From Teratosphaeria epicoccoides (lineage: Eukaryota > Ascomycota > Dothideomycetes > Mycosphaerellales > Teratosphaeriaceae), in contig JADDMT010000117.1 in the NCBI GenBank assembly GCA_021401465.1, positions 1 to 64,000 on the forward strand: a stretch of 64,000 bases of DNA, in the 5' to 3' direction. This document shows positions 1 to 10,036 of the stretch, one piece after another (position 1 is the first letter of the stretch; every line of letters begins with the position of its first letter). The notes beneath the pieces are model-generated. The model did no database searches and was not told the origin of the DNA. It saw only the letters and a program-made list of their open reading frames with translations. The translations under genes were made by a program, and so were the position numbers.

Positions 1-2
1 AA

Positions 3-19
3 CCCCCCCCCCCCCCCCC
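3..19. repeat. poly-C tract (17 C)
   Basis: Seventeen consecutive C residues flanked by AA and AACATG at the window edge. It is not a telomeric TTAGGG/CCCTAA array; it is a simple homopolymer whose exact length is unreliable in most sequencing data. Confidence 0.9.
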
Positions 20-806
20 AACATGCTCTCTTTTGCATGTCCAGCGAGGACGACAACTCCGTCCCTGGCATCATAGTTCATGTTTGCTTGCAGTCCATGG
101 CAGACGATGTAGATCCAAATGAAGCTTATTGCTGAAGACATCCTCCCAATCGATGGTCGAGAAAGGTCTCGTCAAGACGGCAGTGACGCAACGTCGCTGC
201 ACTACGCGGGATCGGCCTGAGGCGTGCGGCGCAAGCAACAGGATCTCACAAGACAGCAGAGACACCTTGGAGCCAAAGTCTCACCATAACATTGGTCTGC
301 CGCTTACGCGAGACACTATAACAGGATTGAGGCGCGAACCAAGGTGCCAAGGGCGTACATCCTGGGGCAGAAAGAAAATGGACTGTCTTAGCTTGGCCTT
401 AGCTGGTCTGGACTTGACGTGGCACGTCTTGACAGCCAGCGAACGCAAAGCATTGAAATTATTGGCCTTCCTTGCCACAATGGCAAGAACAATCACCAAT
501 GGCAAGACTTTTGTGGTGGAGCCAATCACCTCCGCATACCCCCGGCCGTGGCGGGCGAAGACGACATGTCCGTCCCAAAGGGTTGCCAACTAAATCGACA
601 CCATGGCAACATGCTTCCTGCTGTCGTAGCCGAAGATAAGGAGAAGGCCGGTGTCAGTATCCATCTGAGACGAATGGCTGTAGCCTGTGCTTTGCGTACC
701 ACCACCAAATAAGTCTTGCAGCCCTCCCCCCATCCAGGATGGTAAGCATCCAATACCAGCTCGCAACGTAGCAAGTGCTTTGAGAACACCATCCCAGCAA
801 CCCACC
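20..806. other. no recognisable gene
   Basis: Both strands carry medium open frames (129-593 plus, 281-589 minus), but they overlap antisense, show no family motif and no convincing intron structure. The last part is presumably the promoter of the secreted-protein gene starting at 807. Nothing else is supported. Confidence 0.5.
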
Positions 807-1209
807 ATGAAGTCAGCAATCGCCGCTGCCTGCCTCCTCGGCTTCAGCGCCCTCGCCTCGGCAAACACTGATATGTACTGCAACCGTGGCTGGTCAGACG
901 ACGGAACATGCAAGAAGGGCGGCTTCCATGCTTTTTGCGTAGGCACTTCCCGCGCCTCAGATAGCAGCGACGCAGGCTTACAAGAACTGCCAACAGTGCA
1001 GGATTACACCGGGAGGCGACTACAAATATTACAAATGGACCAAATATGGTTACGAGCGTGAGTCACCCCTTCATGTCAGCACTCGGATGTGTATGATAGA
1101 GACTGTGCGCAGGTACTGACAACACCGCCATGTAGCCAAAAGCACTGACGGACAAACCACCAAGTGCCAAATTGTCGGGGGGGAGGGTGACATCAAGTGT
1201 GCAGATTAA
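807..1209 (+). CDS. candidate small cysteine-rich secreted protein
   Basis: The ATG at 807 opens a clear signal peptide: basic start, hydrophobic core ACLLGFSALASA, likely cleavage after residue 19. The mature part begins NTDMYCNRGWSDDGTCKKGG and is cysteine-rich. The frame must change near 940-975, either through an unusually short intron 939-975 (GTAGGC..GCAG, 37 nt) or a one-base indel. It then reads KNCQQC and meets a good intron at 1058-1135 (GTGAGT donor, ACTGAC branch, GTAG acceptor). The last exon 1136-1209 adds two more Cys (TKC, IKC) and a stop. The spliced product is about 95 aa with seven Cys. The signal peptide followed by spaced Cys and Gly resembles fungal effector-like secreted proteins; no function is assigned. 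The gene is isolated, with no close neighbour upstream. The first junction is the weak point: if it is a frameshift, this is a pseudogene. Confidence 0.6.
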
Positions 1210-1405
1210 GTATACACAGCGGTTGGAATGGCGAACTTGGTTAAGATGTGGAAAGGGACGCAACAGTGCCGGGCACACCGTATTTGCCTTTTGTCCGTAA
1301 TCATTCGGAGTCCAATCTGTGAACTACAACTGATCTATCGTTATGCGAAATGCCGAGTGCCAGCTTCGTAGCCAAGAAAGCAAATTCTTGGTACAAACCC
1401 AATGA

Positions 1406-1786
1406 TTGAAATCAGGATCTTCGAATGATTTGAATCTTGTGGACGCCAAAGAAGCGCTGACGGCATGGTATGGCATCCACGGCAAAGCGAGACTCACTCA
1501 AAGCCACGAGCAAGTAGTGCCGTGATGTCACGTGGACAAGCCGGTGTTCATGGCAGCATGTGCAAAACAGCTGGGACGGCTTAGCATAGAGCCGACAGTA
1601 CTGTCAGCGATGCTGGCGCCATGCGTCGAGCTGCTCCAGCTCGCGACTCGCGACCATTACAAGAAGATTTCGAAGCTAATGGACTGGTCCAAGCAGGTCT
1701 TTGTAGCAATGGCAGGGTTGTTGAAAGCCTGGCCAGACAGCATCGCTCGCACCACAGTACCCCGCGCGTCCAAGGATGACGCATGA
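1406..1786 (+). other. open frame interrupted by one TGA, unrecognised
   Basis: One reading frame is open from 1406 to the stop at 1784 except for a TGA at 1523-1525. The second half, after an in-frame ATG at 1550, gives a compact helical-looking 78-aa peptide with LLQLATRDHYKKISKLMDW. No family is recognised. It could be a relic exon of a lost gene or a chance frame. The flanks up to 2145 hold nothing I can identify. Confidence 0.25.
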
Positions 1787-2145
1787 GTGGATGAGCAGCC
1801 TACTGCAATCAGCATATCTAAAGACGAGGTCGTTAATATTACCGCGGTCCGGTCCCAGATCGACTGGAAGGAACCCTGAGCTTTACGCCGGCAGTGTCAT
1901 TACGAACGCTACCTCCGCTACTCAGTAACATGAGCCAGTCGCGCACTCGCATGAACGCGCAACTTCCGCTCTCCTCACTGTCCAAAGCACAGTCGCTTTC
2001 GCAATAAGCTTGTGGATGGGTATGATGTCCGAGCCGAACGCCTTTTGCCGCCTTTTCCTCTCAGCCTCGTCATGTCGGACCCAGTCCGTCCTAATATCGC
2101 CGAATACATGGTTGCCGTCGTTACGCGGGAGTGATGGCGAGTCGT

Positions 2146-2614
2146 CTATTGGTTGACTGGGCCACGCGCACCCTTTGGTGTACCCTTCTGAAAGCCATTC
2201 TTGAATTTGCGGGGGACGAGCTTGAGAGACCTGGTGCGGCCAGAGCCGGTGGTCTTCCTCCTCTTGGCCTTCTCGCCCCAGTTGTCTGCACACACACGGA
2301 ATTAGTACTTGATGCTGGCAGTGGTGGTCGATTGACAGCTGGAACATACACTTCCTGATGCTGGCGCTGGGGTAACCGCAGTTGGCGCAGGTCTTTTTCT
2401 GAACGTGGAGCGAGCGGCGACCTGTGAGTCAAGTTCTCGTCAGCGCTTGCAATTTTCGCATGGTATCATATTCGAGGCTGTTCTCGTACCGCAGCGTCTG
2501 CACAAAACGTGCGTCTTGTTATGGCGCTTGCCGAAGCTGGACGTTCCCTTCGCTATTCAACTGGTCAGTCTGATCACTCCATCTTCATACCAGCATTGAA
2601 TGCTACATACTCAT
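2146..2614 (-). CDS. rpl37: 60S ribosomal protein eL37
   Basis: Four exons on the minus strand: 2614-2611 (ATG plus one base), 2552-2490, 2421-2350 and 2285-2146. The introns are GT-AG with 58, 68 and 64 nt. The joined product is 92 aa, the usual length for eL37. It begins [12 protein letters not shown] and carries the family zinc finger as CRRCG followed by [10 protein letters not shown]. It continues [16 protein letters not shown] and ends [16 protein letters not shown]. It is a component of the large cytosolic ribosomal subunit that contacts rRNA through its basic body. The tiny first coding exon (4 nt) leaves the start codon almost alone before an intron, a common arrangement in fungal ribosomal protein genes. 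It stands alone among unrecognisable DNA, so it is an essential gene inside an otherwise poor region. Confidence 0.95.
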
Positions 2615-4923
2615 TTTGGCTGTGTGCGGGAAATTGGTAGAGCAGGTCCAGTATTTTCCTCGTACGGTGTGCTCTCAGTATTGAAGGCGACGCTTGGCGA
2701 TGTCGAAAAGTCCTGCCGAAGTGCCCGAGCTCAGCGGGCCGGCTAGTGGCTTGGCATCACTGTTCTTTCGAATTATACTCTCGATCACGCCGCCTGAGAC
2801 AACCTTCAATCTGAAGACGATGACCACAAAATATGATAGGGCCGGCTGGCATAGGGCATTATGATGAGTCTTTGTGTGGTCGAAAATGGATCGAACTACA
2901 CGGCTGCTTATCATACAGCTTTTGAGGGCTGCCGTTGGAAAGGGTGGGCGTCTCACTCCGTATCTTCGTCTGCCATTACAAATCTTGTGCTCGACATGAT
3001 CGTTATCCATCCTGCCCATCCTGCCCACCGCGCATTCGATCACCACAGATACCATTGCGAAAGCCACGCTGCCTACCACCACGCATATAGGAAAGGACGG
3101 CCTAAATGACCTTCTTAACATAAGAACATGCCTCGGAGAGCTCTTGCCAAAGGACGATGGCGTACCTGGAGACCGAGCATTTGGATTGCATGCGTCGAGG
3201 CGCTCGGCATCATGTACACCCTCACAGATATCATATCATACGGCGTGGGGCATGCGGAGACCGAATATGGAACTTATTGTGATTGGGTCAGCTGAGCACG
3301 AGCAGCTTCTGGCATGGGCATATTGAACGATTTACCGACACATTCTAGCATCTTGTGAAGCAGAGCAAGTCAAGGACTCCTGGTGCTGTGACAGTTGGAA
3401 GAGATCCCGAGCCTGTCTTTCATTTCTTGCCAGCAGTTGGCATATATCGAGGTTTCCCAAAATACCAGCCATGGGAGGCAGCTATGCCAAGTGCTCGGGC
3501 TCGCAAGACGCGCTGTTGGGATACCTGACGAGACTTACTCCTTCATGCAGAACCTCCGTAAGCGACTCGGTATGCGCCTCGTCCTAAGGTTGGCATTGAT
3601 TATGACACAAATACATTTTCACGTTCCAGACACAGGCCTGGAGATTGTTCCCTCGTTCACCCGTACCGCCAATATTTAACGGGCGTCGGCTCTATCTGAA
3701 CAAGGCGCTGAACGATATCAGTATAGGACACCATGCTAGATGGATCGGCCGATTGCGCTCACCAGTTGGCTTGTCATCCACTGCGTCCACCCCGATCCTA
3801 CGCCTCTGGCCACACTGACATGTCACAGCACCGTGGTATCTTGCGAAGCTGGGCATGGCCCTGTCTCTTCGAGCGCTTGCGTTTGACCGGAATCTCAGAT
3901 AGGCAGTCAATATAGCTGCAGCCAAGCCCGGATACATCACGCCGTAAGATCTGAAACCAAGATGGATCCGTCTCTGAGGGTAATTTGCCACAAGCGCTCA
4001 TACTGGCTTACGCGATTCTGCATGTCACACGCTGACCACGAAGTCATTTCTGTTGGCTGCTAGCTGACTCGGCTTGGGCCCGAGTGAACCTTATGTCGTT
4101 GCATCCGGCACGAACGTACCCTCGCCAACATCCCCTGCATGCACTTCGACGTGGCGAGAGCAGGGACCGACTCAGTCCTGGGGCACTTTTGCAACTCCCG
4201 TCAGTCCCTGAGGTTGCATTTGGTCGTGAAGCTCTGACAGCCATGAATTGGTCGAGACTGCTCACATGTAGATCCACAGGACGAGTGGTCTCTTTCGGAT
4301 GGAAACAGCTGCAAGTCTCTCCGCCCTCTACGTGCCTATATGGACAGTGTGCTCTGCATACCCAAGATTTTGGCCACCTTCCAGCTGCAACTGCTAGGCA
4401 ACGGTCACAGAGGATGACGTCCATGCGGTAATGCATACTGAAGTCAACACGTCGAGTGTGGAGGAAACCTGAAGCGACGTCTTCTGCCTGACTCGTCAGG
4501 GCAAAGACATGTTTACTGGACCTGATTGTGAATAACCGGCGAAAAACGTGGTTGCGCGGCTCAAACCCCGGCTCCAACTTTAGGGTGGCGGTAATGAATG
4601 CGAGATGCGACTGGACAAAGCTGCGCATCACATAGCGCAGCACAATGAGATGGAGCGACCCGGTCGTATGCTCGTCTGAAACTCCGAAGGCTGTAGAGAG
4701 CCCTGCTGTGCGCGAGGTGAGCTCGAACGGAGCTCGAATGCAACGAGCATCAGGCTCTTGCGCTGTATCATCGCATGACGCTTGCAGCGAGAAGCTTTTC
4801 CCCGGCAGCGGCTTATAAGGCCACCCTCTACGCCTTGATACAAGGCTGGCTCTGCCCCAAATCCTCAGACCAACGTTTCTCCGCCAGATTCATAGATTCG
4901 AAGTCTATATTCTTGTGCCAACA
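2615..4923. other. 2.3 kb without a recognisable gene
   Basis: Several overlapping open frames occur (minus 2675-3121, plus 3395-3679, minus 3692-3991). The longest is minus 4044-4628, whose middle is Cys-rich with CDRC, WVCRAHC and TCSCF and which could be a diverged zinc-binding fragment. None shows a clear family signature. The first ~150 bases are presumably the eL37 promoter and the last ~100 the promoter of the secreted-protein gene at 4924. Confidence 0.45.
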
Positions 4924-5430
4924 ATGCATTTGGGAAAAATCGCCATTCTGGGCACGCTGCTCTGGGCACTGTTCAGTGTGCCCGTGTTGACTGGCGACTG
5001 CGACGGGGTAAGTTGCCATCCATGATTCGATAGCCACTCGAGCCCGTCACTGACGTGTCCTGTAGGAGTGTTCAAATAGATTCAGGTGCTTGCTTTGCGG
5101 CGTGGGAACACTGCGGGGCACATGTGTGGTGAGTAGAGGGCCCAACCTTTTTTTCTCACTCCGGAGAGCATTGACGGCACAATTTGATAGTCTGGCTCCA
5201 AGTGCAGCAATGCGCCAGACTGTAGTTGTCCAAGAACAGACGATTGTCCTGGGAAATGGGGCCCGCAGCTGAGACATCTCACGTGGCATATGGTATCTTG
5301 CCGCACAGGAGACTGGCGGTTTACCATGCGGGTGAGGCTGCGCTGGAAGGTCGGCACGCTGGGGTGCAGACCCCGGTCGAGTGTGGTGTCGACATCATTG
5401 CTGTTTGAGGTGGCAGTCATTGCGCTTTGA
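4924..5430 (+). CDS. candidate small cysteine-rich secreted protein with two introns
   Basis: Exon 1 (4924-5007) encodes a signal peptide, MHLGKIAILGTLLWALF then SVPVLTG. Intron 1 is 5008-5065 (GTAAGT, branch ACTGAC, TGTAG). Exon 2 (5066-5128) gives a dense Cys run (ECSNRFRCLLCG..TC). Intron 2 is 5129-5190 (GTGAGT, branch TTGAC, GATAG). Exon 3 (5191-5430) opens GSKCSNAPDCSCPRTDDC and ends in a less Cys-rich basic and hydrophobic tail. The product would be about 128 aa. The first ~75 residues hold about ten Cys, typical of apoplastic effector-like or antimicrobial-like secreted fungal peptides. If intron 2 is not spliced, the frame still runs to a stop at 5270-5272 (96 aa) but loses the second Cys block, which favours splicing. 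The C-terminal tail may hide another intron. No specific family is recognised. Confidence 0.6.
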
Positions 5431-5501
5431 CTACAGTCGCTCCCAGTGGCCATTAAGCTATGGGTAAGTGGGTTATGAATCATTGAGTAAGCGTCAAGCT
5501 G

Positions 5502-6081
5502 TTGGACCAAGGTCGTGCCAGTTCGCTGCATGCTGCTTTCCTTGGCGGTCATGTGAATACTGGAGGTCTTGTCCTCGACCAAGAGAGAGATTTCAATATC
5601 GCTGTTGGCTACAGGCGCGACGCATTGCAAGCCGCGGCACTGGGCGGTCGTGATATGGTCGTGCACTGTCTTTACCATAGTGGCGCCGACGTTGACCGCG
5701 TCGTCAGCATGTATGGCACAGCGCTCCAGGTCGCACCTGCCAAAGATCGCATCAGCACTGCCCGAATCCTGATCGATTATAGAGCGGACCCGAATGTAAA
5801 GGCGAGTGGTATTCACGGACTCTTCATGCTGCCACGGGCTCGACCTCTGGCGAGATGGTGCAGCTGCCCCTTGACAATAGCGCCAGAGTCAGTATTCTGA
5901 GCGGTCACTAAGTACTGCATTGCTTTGCGCACTACGTCACAGGGAGAGAGTCATTTGATTGATTCTTGAGCTTGGCGTCGATGTCAATGTCCAAGGCGGA
6001 AACTATGGTTCCGTCGTGTCTTCAGCTCCTGCCAGCCATCGACAGACTGTTGAGATGCTGCAAGAAGAGGGCAACAGGTGA
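5502..6081 (+). pseudogene. ankyrin-repeat gene relic
   Basis: The frame 5502-5900 contains degenerate ankyrin units. It has the TALQVA / ALQAAALGGRD first-helix pattern, then HSGADVDRV and ILIDYRADPNVKA, the usual G-A-D-V/P-N turn. A further unit (LELGVDVNVQGG, then SAPASHRQTVEMLQEEGN) continues at 5965-6078 but in another frame. Either an intron or a shift separates the two after a stop at 5898-5900. There is no start region or companion domain. In fungi, such arrays usually form the C-terminal part of NACHT/HET-type proteins, of which nothing else remains here. It converges tail to tail, 20 bases apart, with the transporter relic on the other strand. Confidence 0.65.
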
Positions 6082-6101
6082 TGATCACAAGTATACCAGC
6101 A

Positions 6102-7553
6102 TCATTCTAGCTGTCGAGCAGACGTCATCGTGCTAGGAGGTCTGCTTGGTGGTGTTGGGATGTTAGCCATCTTATCGCCCTCCTTGCATTGATCTACAAA
6201 CCATTGTCAGGTCAGTTCAGGAAGGCCACAACTCATGTCAGCTGCCTTACCTGCATCCTCGTCCCCTCCAGGCATTGCAATCTTTCTGGTAAAGATGGCG
6301 CGTAGCTCCATAACGAACACAAAAACCCAGACTGCGACCAACATGATCGTCATTGCAGAGACAAGCCCTCCGAACATGTCAATTGCGCGAGTGAGATTGA
6401 TTTGCGGCGATTTACTCCCAGAGGATACCCTGGCTTTCTAGCTGGCTTCCAATCCGGATAGTCGCGAGGCACCAGTCGGTGTTGGGAAAGACGAGCGCCC
6501 ACCAAACAAGGTGGAACGACATCTCTTTGATTCCCGCCAAAACGGAGAAAAGGGAGATGAAGAAGAACCAAAGCGCCAAGAGCCCAGAGGAGTATGGAAG
6601 CGAACAGCGCGACAACCTGCAGGATCTCCACACTGTTGGGATGACGTGCGAAGTATGCATAGTTTTGTGGAATGCCATTCGTGATGCCCATCAGAGCAAT
6701 TCTGGTAAAAGACGGCGGACCGACCACGATGAACATTCCAGGCCTCAGGTTGGGCGCAGGTAGTCCGTACTGCATCAACCGATGGACGTAGATTGCGAAC
6801 ATCATGAACGATAACATCCAACCCACGCCTTGGAAAGCGATGCCAGCAACAGTAATCGGAAGGCTTTGGTCGTCTGGTTGGTCGGAGACGATCAAAGACG
6901 CCAAGGTGGCGCATAGCATAACAGGGAAAGTCGGGACTGTCATGTGAATGTCAGCACTCCACGGTCGATTGTAATATGCCAATACTTGCGAAGCCATGCA
7001 GGGTCATCGAGTGTAATGTGAATGTTTCCGGTGCAGTGAAGAGATATCATTACTGCCAGACATCGGATGTAAACGTAATAGACAGGTAGATCCAGAACAA
7101 GACCCTCATTATTGCAACGAGCCAAGGGCCACACGCTGGTACGCCGTAACTCTGCATGAGCGCAAACACATCGAAGAGAGCCAGTAAAGAGGTCGGGAAG
7201 AAAGTCCTTCTGTTGGATGTGCCAGGCTTCTTTGCAAGGCCAGATTGTGTCGTCCAATCACGAAACGAGTCGTGGTTGCAGCCACGATGGAAAGAAATGT
7301 TATCAGGTCGAATATGAAGAAGATTTCGGCAATACTGAACAGACCATGGGATGTATGGGCTGTATATCTGTGAGTACATAGGTAGGAGGCGTCGAACGCG
7401 ACATTGGGGAGCCTACTGTTGCACACGTTCGATGAATGGCACCTCCTCTCCAGCGTGCGCTTCCTTTTCCTCGTCTATGCTACTAATATTCTTGAATTGG
7501 TCGTTCTCGTCGCGCGAGGACTGTTGGCGGCGACGATACAATGGGAGCTCCAT
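6102..7553 (-). pseudogene. decayed C4-dicarboxylate/malic acid transporter (TDT family)
   Basis: Read on the minus strand, pieces of a Mae1/TehA-type transporter appear in the expected order but in several frames. A cytosolic N-terminus starts at ATG 7553 and ends EEVPFIERVQQ. Then come a FFIFDLITFLS helix, FFPTSLLALFDVFALMQSYG, MRVLFWIYLSITF, LFTAPETFTLHSMT, FPVMLCATLASLI, RPGMFIVVGPPSF (family signature), LAGIKEMSFHLVWWALVFPN and, after a 61-nt intron, AMTIMLVAVWVFVFV. A 57-nt GT-AG intron then leads to a short tail and stop at 6102. Lesions include a one-base loss near 7200 (HPTEGL to FFPT), adjacent in-frame TAA and TGA near 7052, a further frame change near 6580, and loss of the first membrane helix. 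Some junctions could be introns, but the in-frame stops argue for a dead gene. It once imported or exported malate or a similar acid across the plasma membrane. Confidence 0.8.
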
Positions 7554-8454
7554 GCTGATGTGCCCTGGTCACTTCACCGGAATTTTCCTTACAGCTGCAG
7601 TACATCTCGCCAAGTCAATGAAGTTGATGTTGATTCTTCCGTGAATACTGTAATGCCGTCAACTTGACATGTTTGCGGGACCCGAAAATTTGGTGGTGGC
7701 AATGAAAAGATCTAGATATTGCCTGCAATTACACTTCCTGTGCACACTGTTGAGATGCAGTCGCAATCGCGAACATGAGCGCAGAAACACGAGGGAGATG
7801 AACATGGATGCACAAAGGTAGCATGTTCTGACGGTGGTGATGGGTTCACCGCTATGTGGATCTCGAAGACTTGTCGATTTCTGCCCCTGGACATACACGA
7901 CTGAAGCGCACCTCTGGTGACAACTTCCGGACTGCAAACATCGTATTGGTCCATGAATCATCATGACCCACTGGATACAGCTTTGAGCACCTGACCACTG
8001 TATGGTGATCATACTAGCAAACAAAGAGTGCTTTGTCGGCGCATGAATCGTTCGAAGACAAAGGCCAAACAGGGACAATAAGGCAATGTCACTTGTGGGC
8101 TGCTCGGTTTGCTATTGTTGCCCTTTGTCCATTGTCTTGACTGCGGAGTCGATCACAGAGCCTTGCACTCGACAATGTCTTTATTATGTCTTGAAGTCAC
8201 TGCTGAACCACTCTAGCTACTACACATTCACTTCTGCGAACCAGACTCCCAGGCGGAAGTCAACAAGTTGGTGTATACCTTTGCCCCGTTTGATATATGA
8301 TATAAGAGGGTCTGCAGGACAGACAATCTGGATCATTTCCATCACTCACCAAGCAAGCGCAGGATCGTTGAGTCGGACAAAGGGCGAGCACACGACCTGC
8401 TGTCACCATCACATCGCATCCGAGCTTTCAGACCAAGGTCGAACGAACACGAAG
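7554..8454. other. no recognisable gene
   Basis: Short overlapping frames only (minus 7659-8078, plus 7404-7667). The right end is upstream sequence of the SUR7-like gene; the frame of that gene extends upstream to 8086 without an ATG that makes a sensible protein start. Nothing else is supported. Confidence 0.5.
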
Positions 8455-9642
8455 ATGTTGAGAAGTATACGCAGCAAGGGCGGCAAGATTGCTGCCGGCA
8501 GAGCCACTGGCATGGCCACTGGGGCGGTAGCTGGCAAAGCCAAGCTTGGTCTTGCACTGGCTGGTATGATCTTTGCCGTCATTAGCCTGATACTTTCCTT
8601 TCTTTGCTTGTTCGCGGGCCACACGCCTGGCTTCTTGGAGAACTACGCTCTTGTCACGGTCGATACCTCGCAGATCGGCGAGAACATCATTCACAAGCTA
8701 GACGAGGATATCTTGGCACTCACTAGCCTTAACCTGAAACGCGATCTCGAAACAACTTCGACAGTCGCACTTCGAGTAGAGACGCTGAGCTCAACGCCTT
8801 CGGTCACGTCGTTCAGCACTGCGACTATCACATCCATCAGCCGGCCTGTGAAGAGAGGCATCATCTCTGATATCAAATCTGGCATCAGCAGCGTAACGAG
8901 CGAAGGCGGATCTGCTGTCAGCCAAGTGGAAAGCGAAGCAGCGTCGGTAACGAGCGCGGTTGCGAGCAAGATTACCTCTGCTACGGGCGCGGTTGGTAGT
9001 GCAGCGGCTTCCGAAGTGGCCAAGATTGCGAACGAAGTTGTAGCGGAGATCGACAAGGACTACAAGAAGCTCATCAGTGCAGCCAACCTGTCCGACTTCA
9101 CCAGCTTCCATCTGCTCGCGGCTTGCCATGGGACCTATGAATACTCCAATGGCACTAATATCACAGTCGGTGGCGTTGCGCAGTATAATGCTACCGGCCT
9201 GCATAAGCATGTCGACTACTGTAAGAAGGAGTCCGACCTGCACTTGGTCCTGCAGGCGATAGCGATCCTGTACAGCATCGGCATCATCCTCATCAGCGCG
9301 TCGTTCGTACTTGGCATACTGGGAGCCGTCAAATTCGACTTCTGTCGCTGGGCGTTCTGCAGCGCGGTCGGTGCATTCGCCTTTGTGTTCCTGGCAACGC
9401 TGGCAGCACACGGCATTTCTCATGGGGCCGCCAAGGTGATTGATTTCATTGGCGGACCCATTAACGTGAAGAGCCAGGTTGGAGAGAAGTTCTTGGCGAT
9501 GTCTTGGGCCAATACTGTCTTGCTGGCAGTCGCAGCTGCGATCTGGGGCACAATGTTCTTCGCAGGTGAGGGCATTTCTCGTCTTGGCAACAAAGTCAAG
9601 AGGCCCGTCATCAGGAAGATCGATAATATCGAGATATCCTAG
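8455..9642 (+). CDS. SUR7/PalI-type four-helix membrane protein
   Basis: An intronless 395-aa protein. The start at 8455 is chosen because it places a short basic N-terminus directly before the first hydrophobic segment (residues ~31-54, LGLALAGMIFAVISLILSFL). A long extracellular loop of about 190 residues follows, rich in Ser/Thr/Ala (repeated SAVSQ/TSAVASK-like helices). It carries a Cys in AACHGTYEY and a second in VDYCKKES, then three more membrane helices and a basic cytosolic tail ending KRPVIRKIDNIEIS. This topology, one helix, a large loop with a paired-Cys region and three clustered helices, is that of the fungal SUR7/PalI superfamily. Its members sit in the plasma membrane at eisosomes or in pH signalling. 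Which branch is unclear. The gene is intact although surrounded by relics. Confidence 0.75.
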   Translation: MLRSIRSKGGKIAAGRATGMATGAVAGKAKLGLALAGMIFAVISLILSFLCLFAGHTPGFLENYALVTVDTSQIGENIIHKLDEDILALTSLNLKRDLETTSTVALRVETLSSTPSVTSFSTATITSISRPVKRGIISDIKSGISSVTSEGGSAVSQVESEAASVTSAVASKITSATGAVGSAAASEVAKIANEVVAEIDKDYKKLISAANLSDFTSFHLLAACHGTYEYSNGTNITVGGVAQYNATGLHKHVDYCKKESDLHLVLQAIAILYSIGIILISASFVLGILGAVKFDFCRWAFCSAVGAFAFVFLATLAAHGISHGAAKVIDFIGGPINVKSQVGEKFLAMSWANTVLLAVAAAIWGTMFFAGEGISRLGNKVKRPVIRKIDNIEIS

Positions 9643-10036
9643 AGTCTCTCGACTGGTCGTTGATACTGACAGCGTCTAGCTCAATGCCCTTGTCTCTGGA
9701 GGCGGTCGCACACTCGGCCCCAGATGGGACGCGAGAGAGGAGAGCTTAAGGAGGACGAAATGTACAATATGCAGCATCTCGATATCCAGACGCCCGTATC
9801 GGCAAGAATCTTTAGGCATAAACAGCACGGCTTAGCACCTACTCCACAAGCAGTTCTGCGTTGTGATGCGCCCACACTTTCCTGGCATTCGCAAAAGTCA
9901 AAGGATGATCATCTGGAGATGGATCCGCATGATTCTGCTATATGTGCATACCACATCCTCCAAACGCACCGCTTGATACCGAACCGCTGACGATTCAGAA
10001 TACGTCCCTGACATTTACTACCACCCCTCATAGAAC
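9643..10036. other. intergenic, nothing identified
   Basis: About 0.4 kb between the SUR7-like stop and the end of the 2EXR relic. There are only short frames on either strand, with no repeats or RNA gene noticed. Confidence 0.5.

Noticed and set aside
3..19. Poly-C at the window edge as a telomere or chromosome end
   Set aside because: No TTAGGG/CCCTAA units adjoin it; a homopolymer alone is not telomeric.
5082..5816. 244-codon minus-strand open frame
   Set aside because: Antisense to the second secreted-protein gene and the ankyrin relic, both with stronger evidence (splice sites, repeat pattern); no family features of its own.
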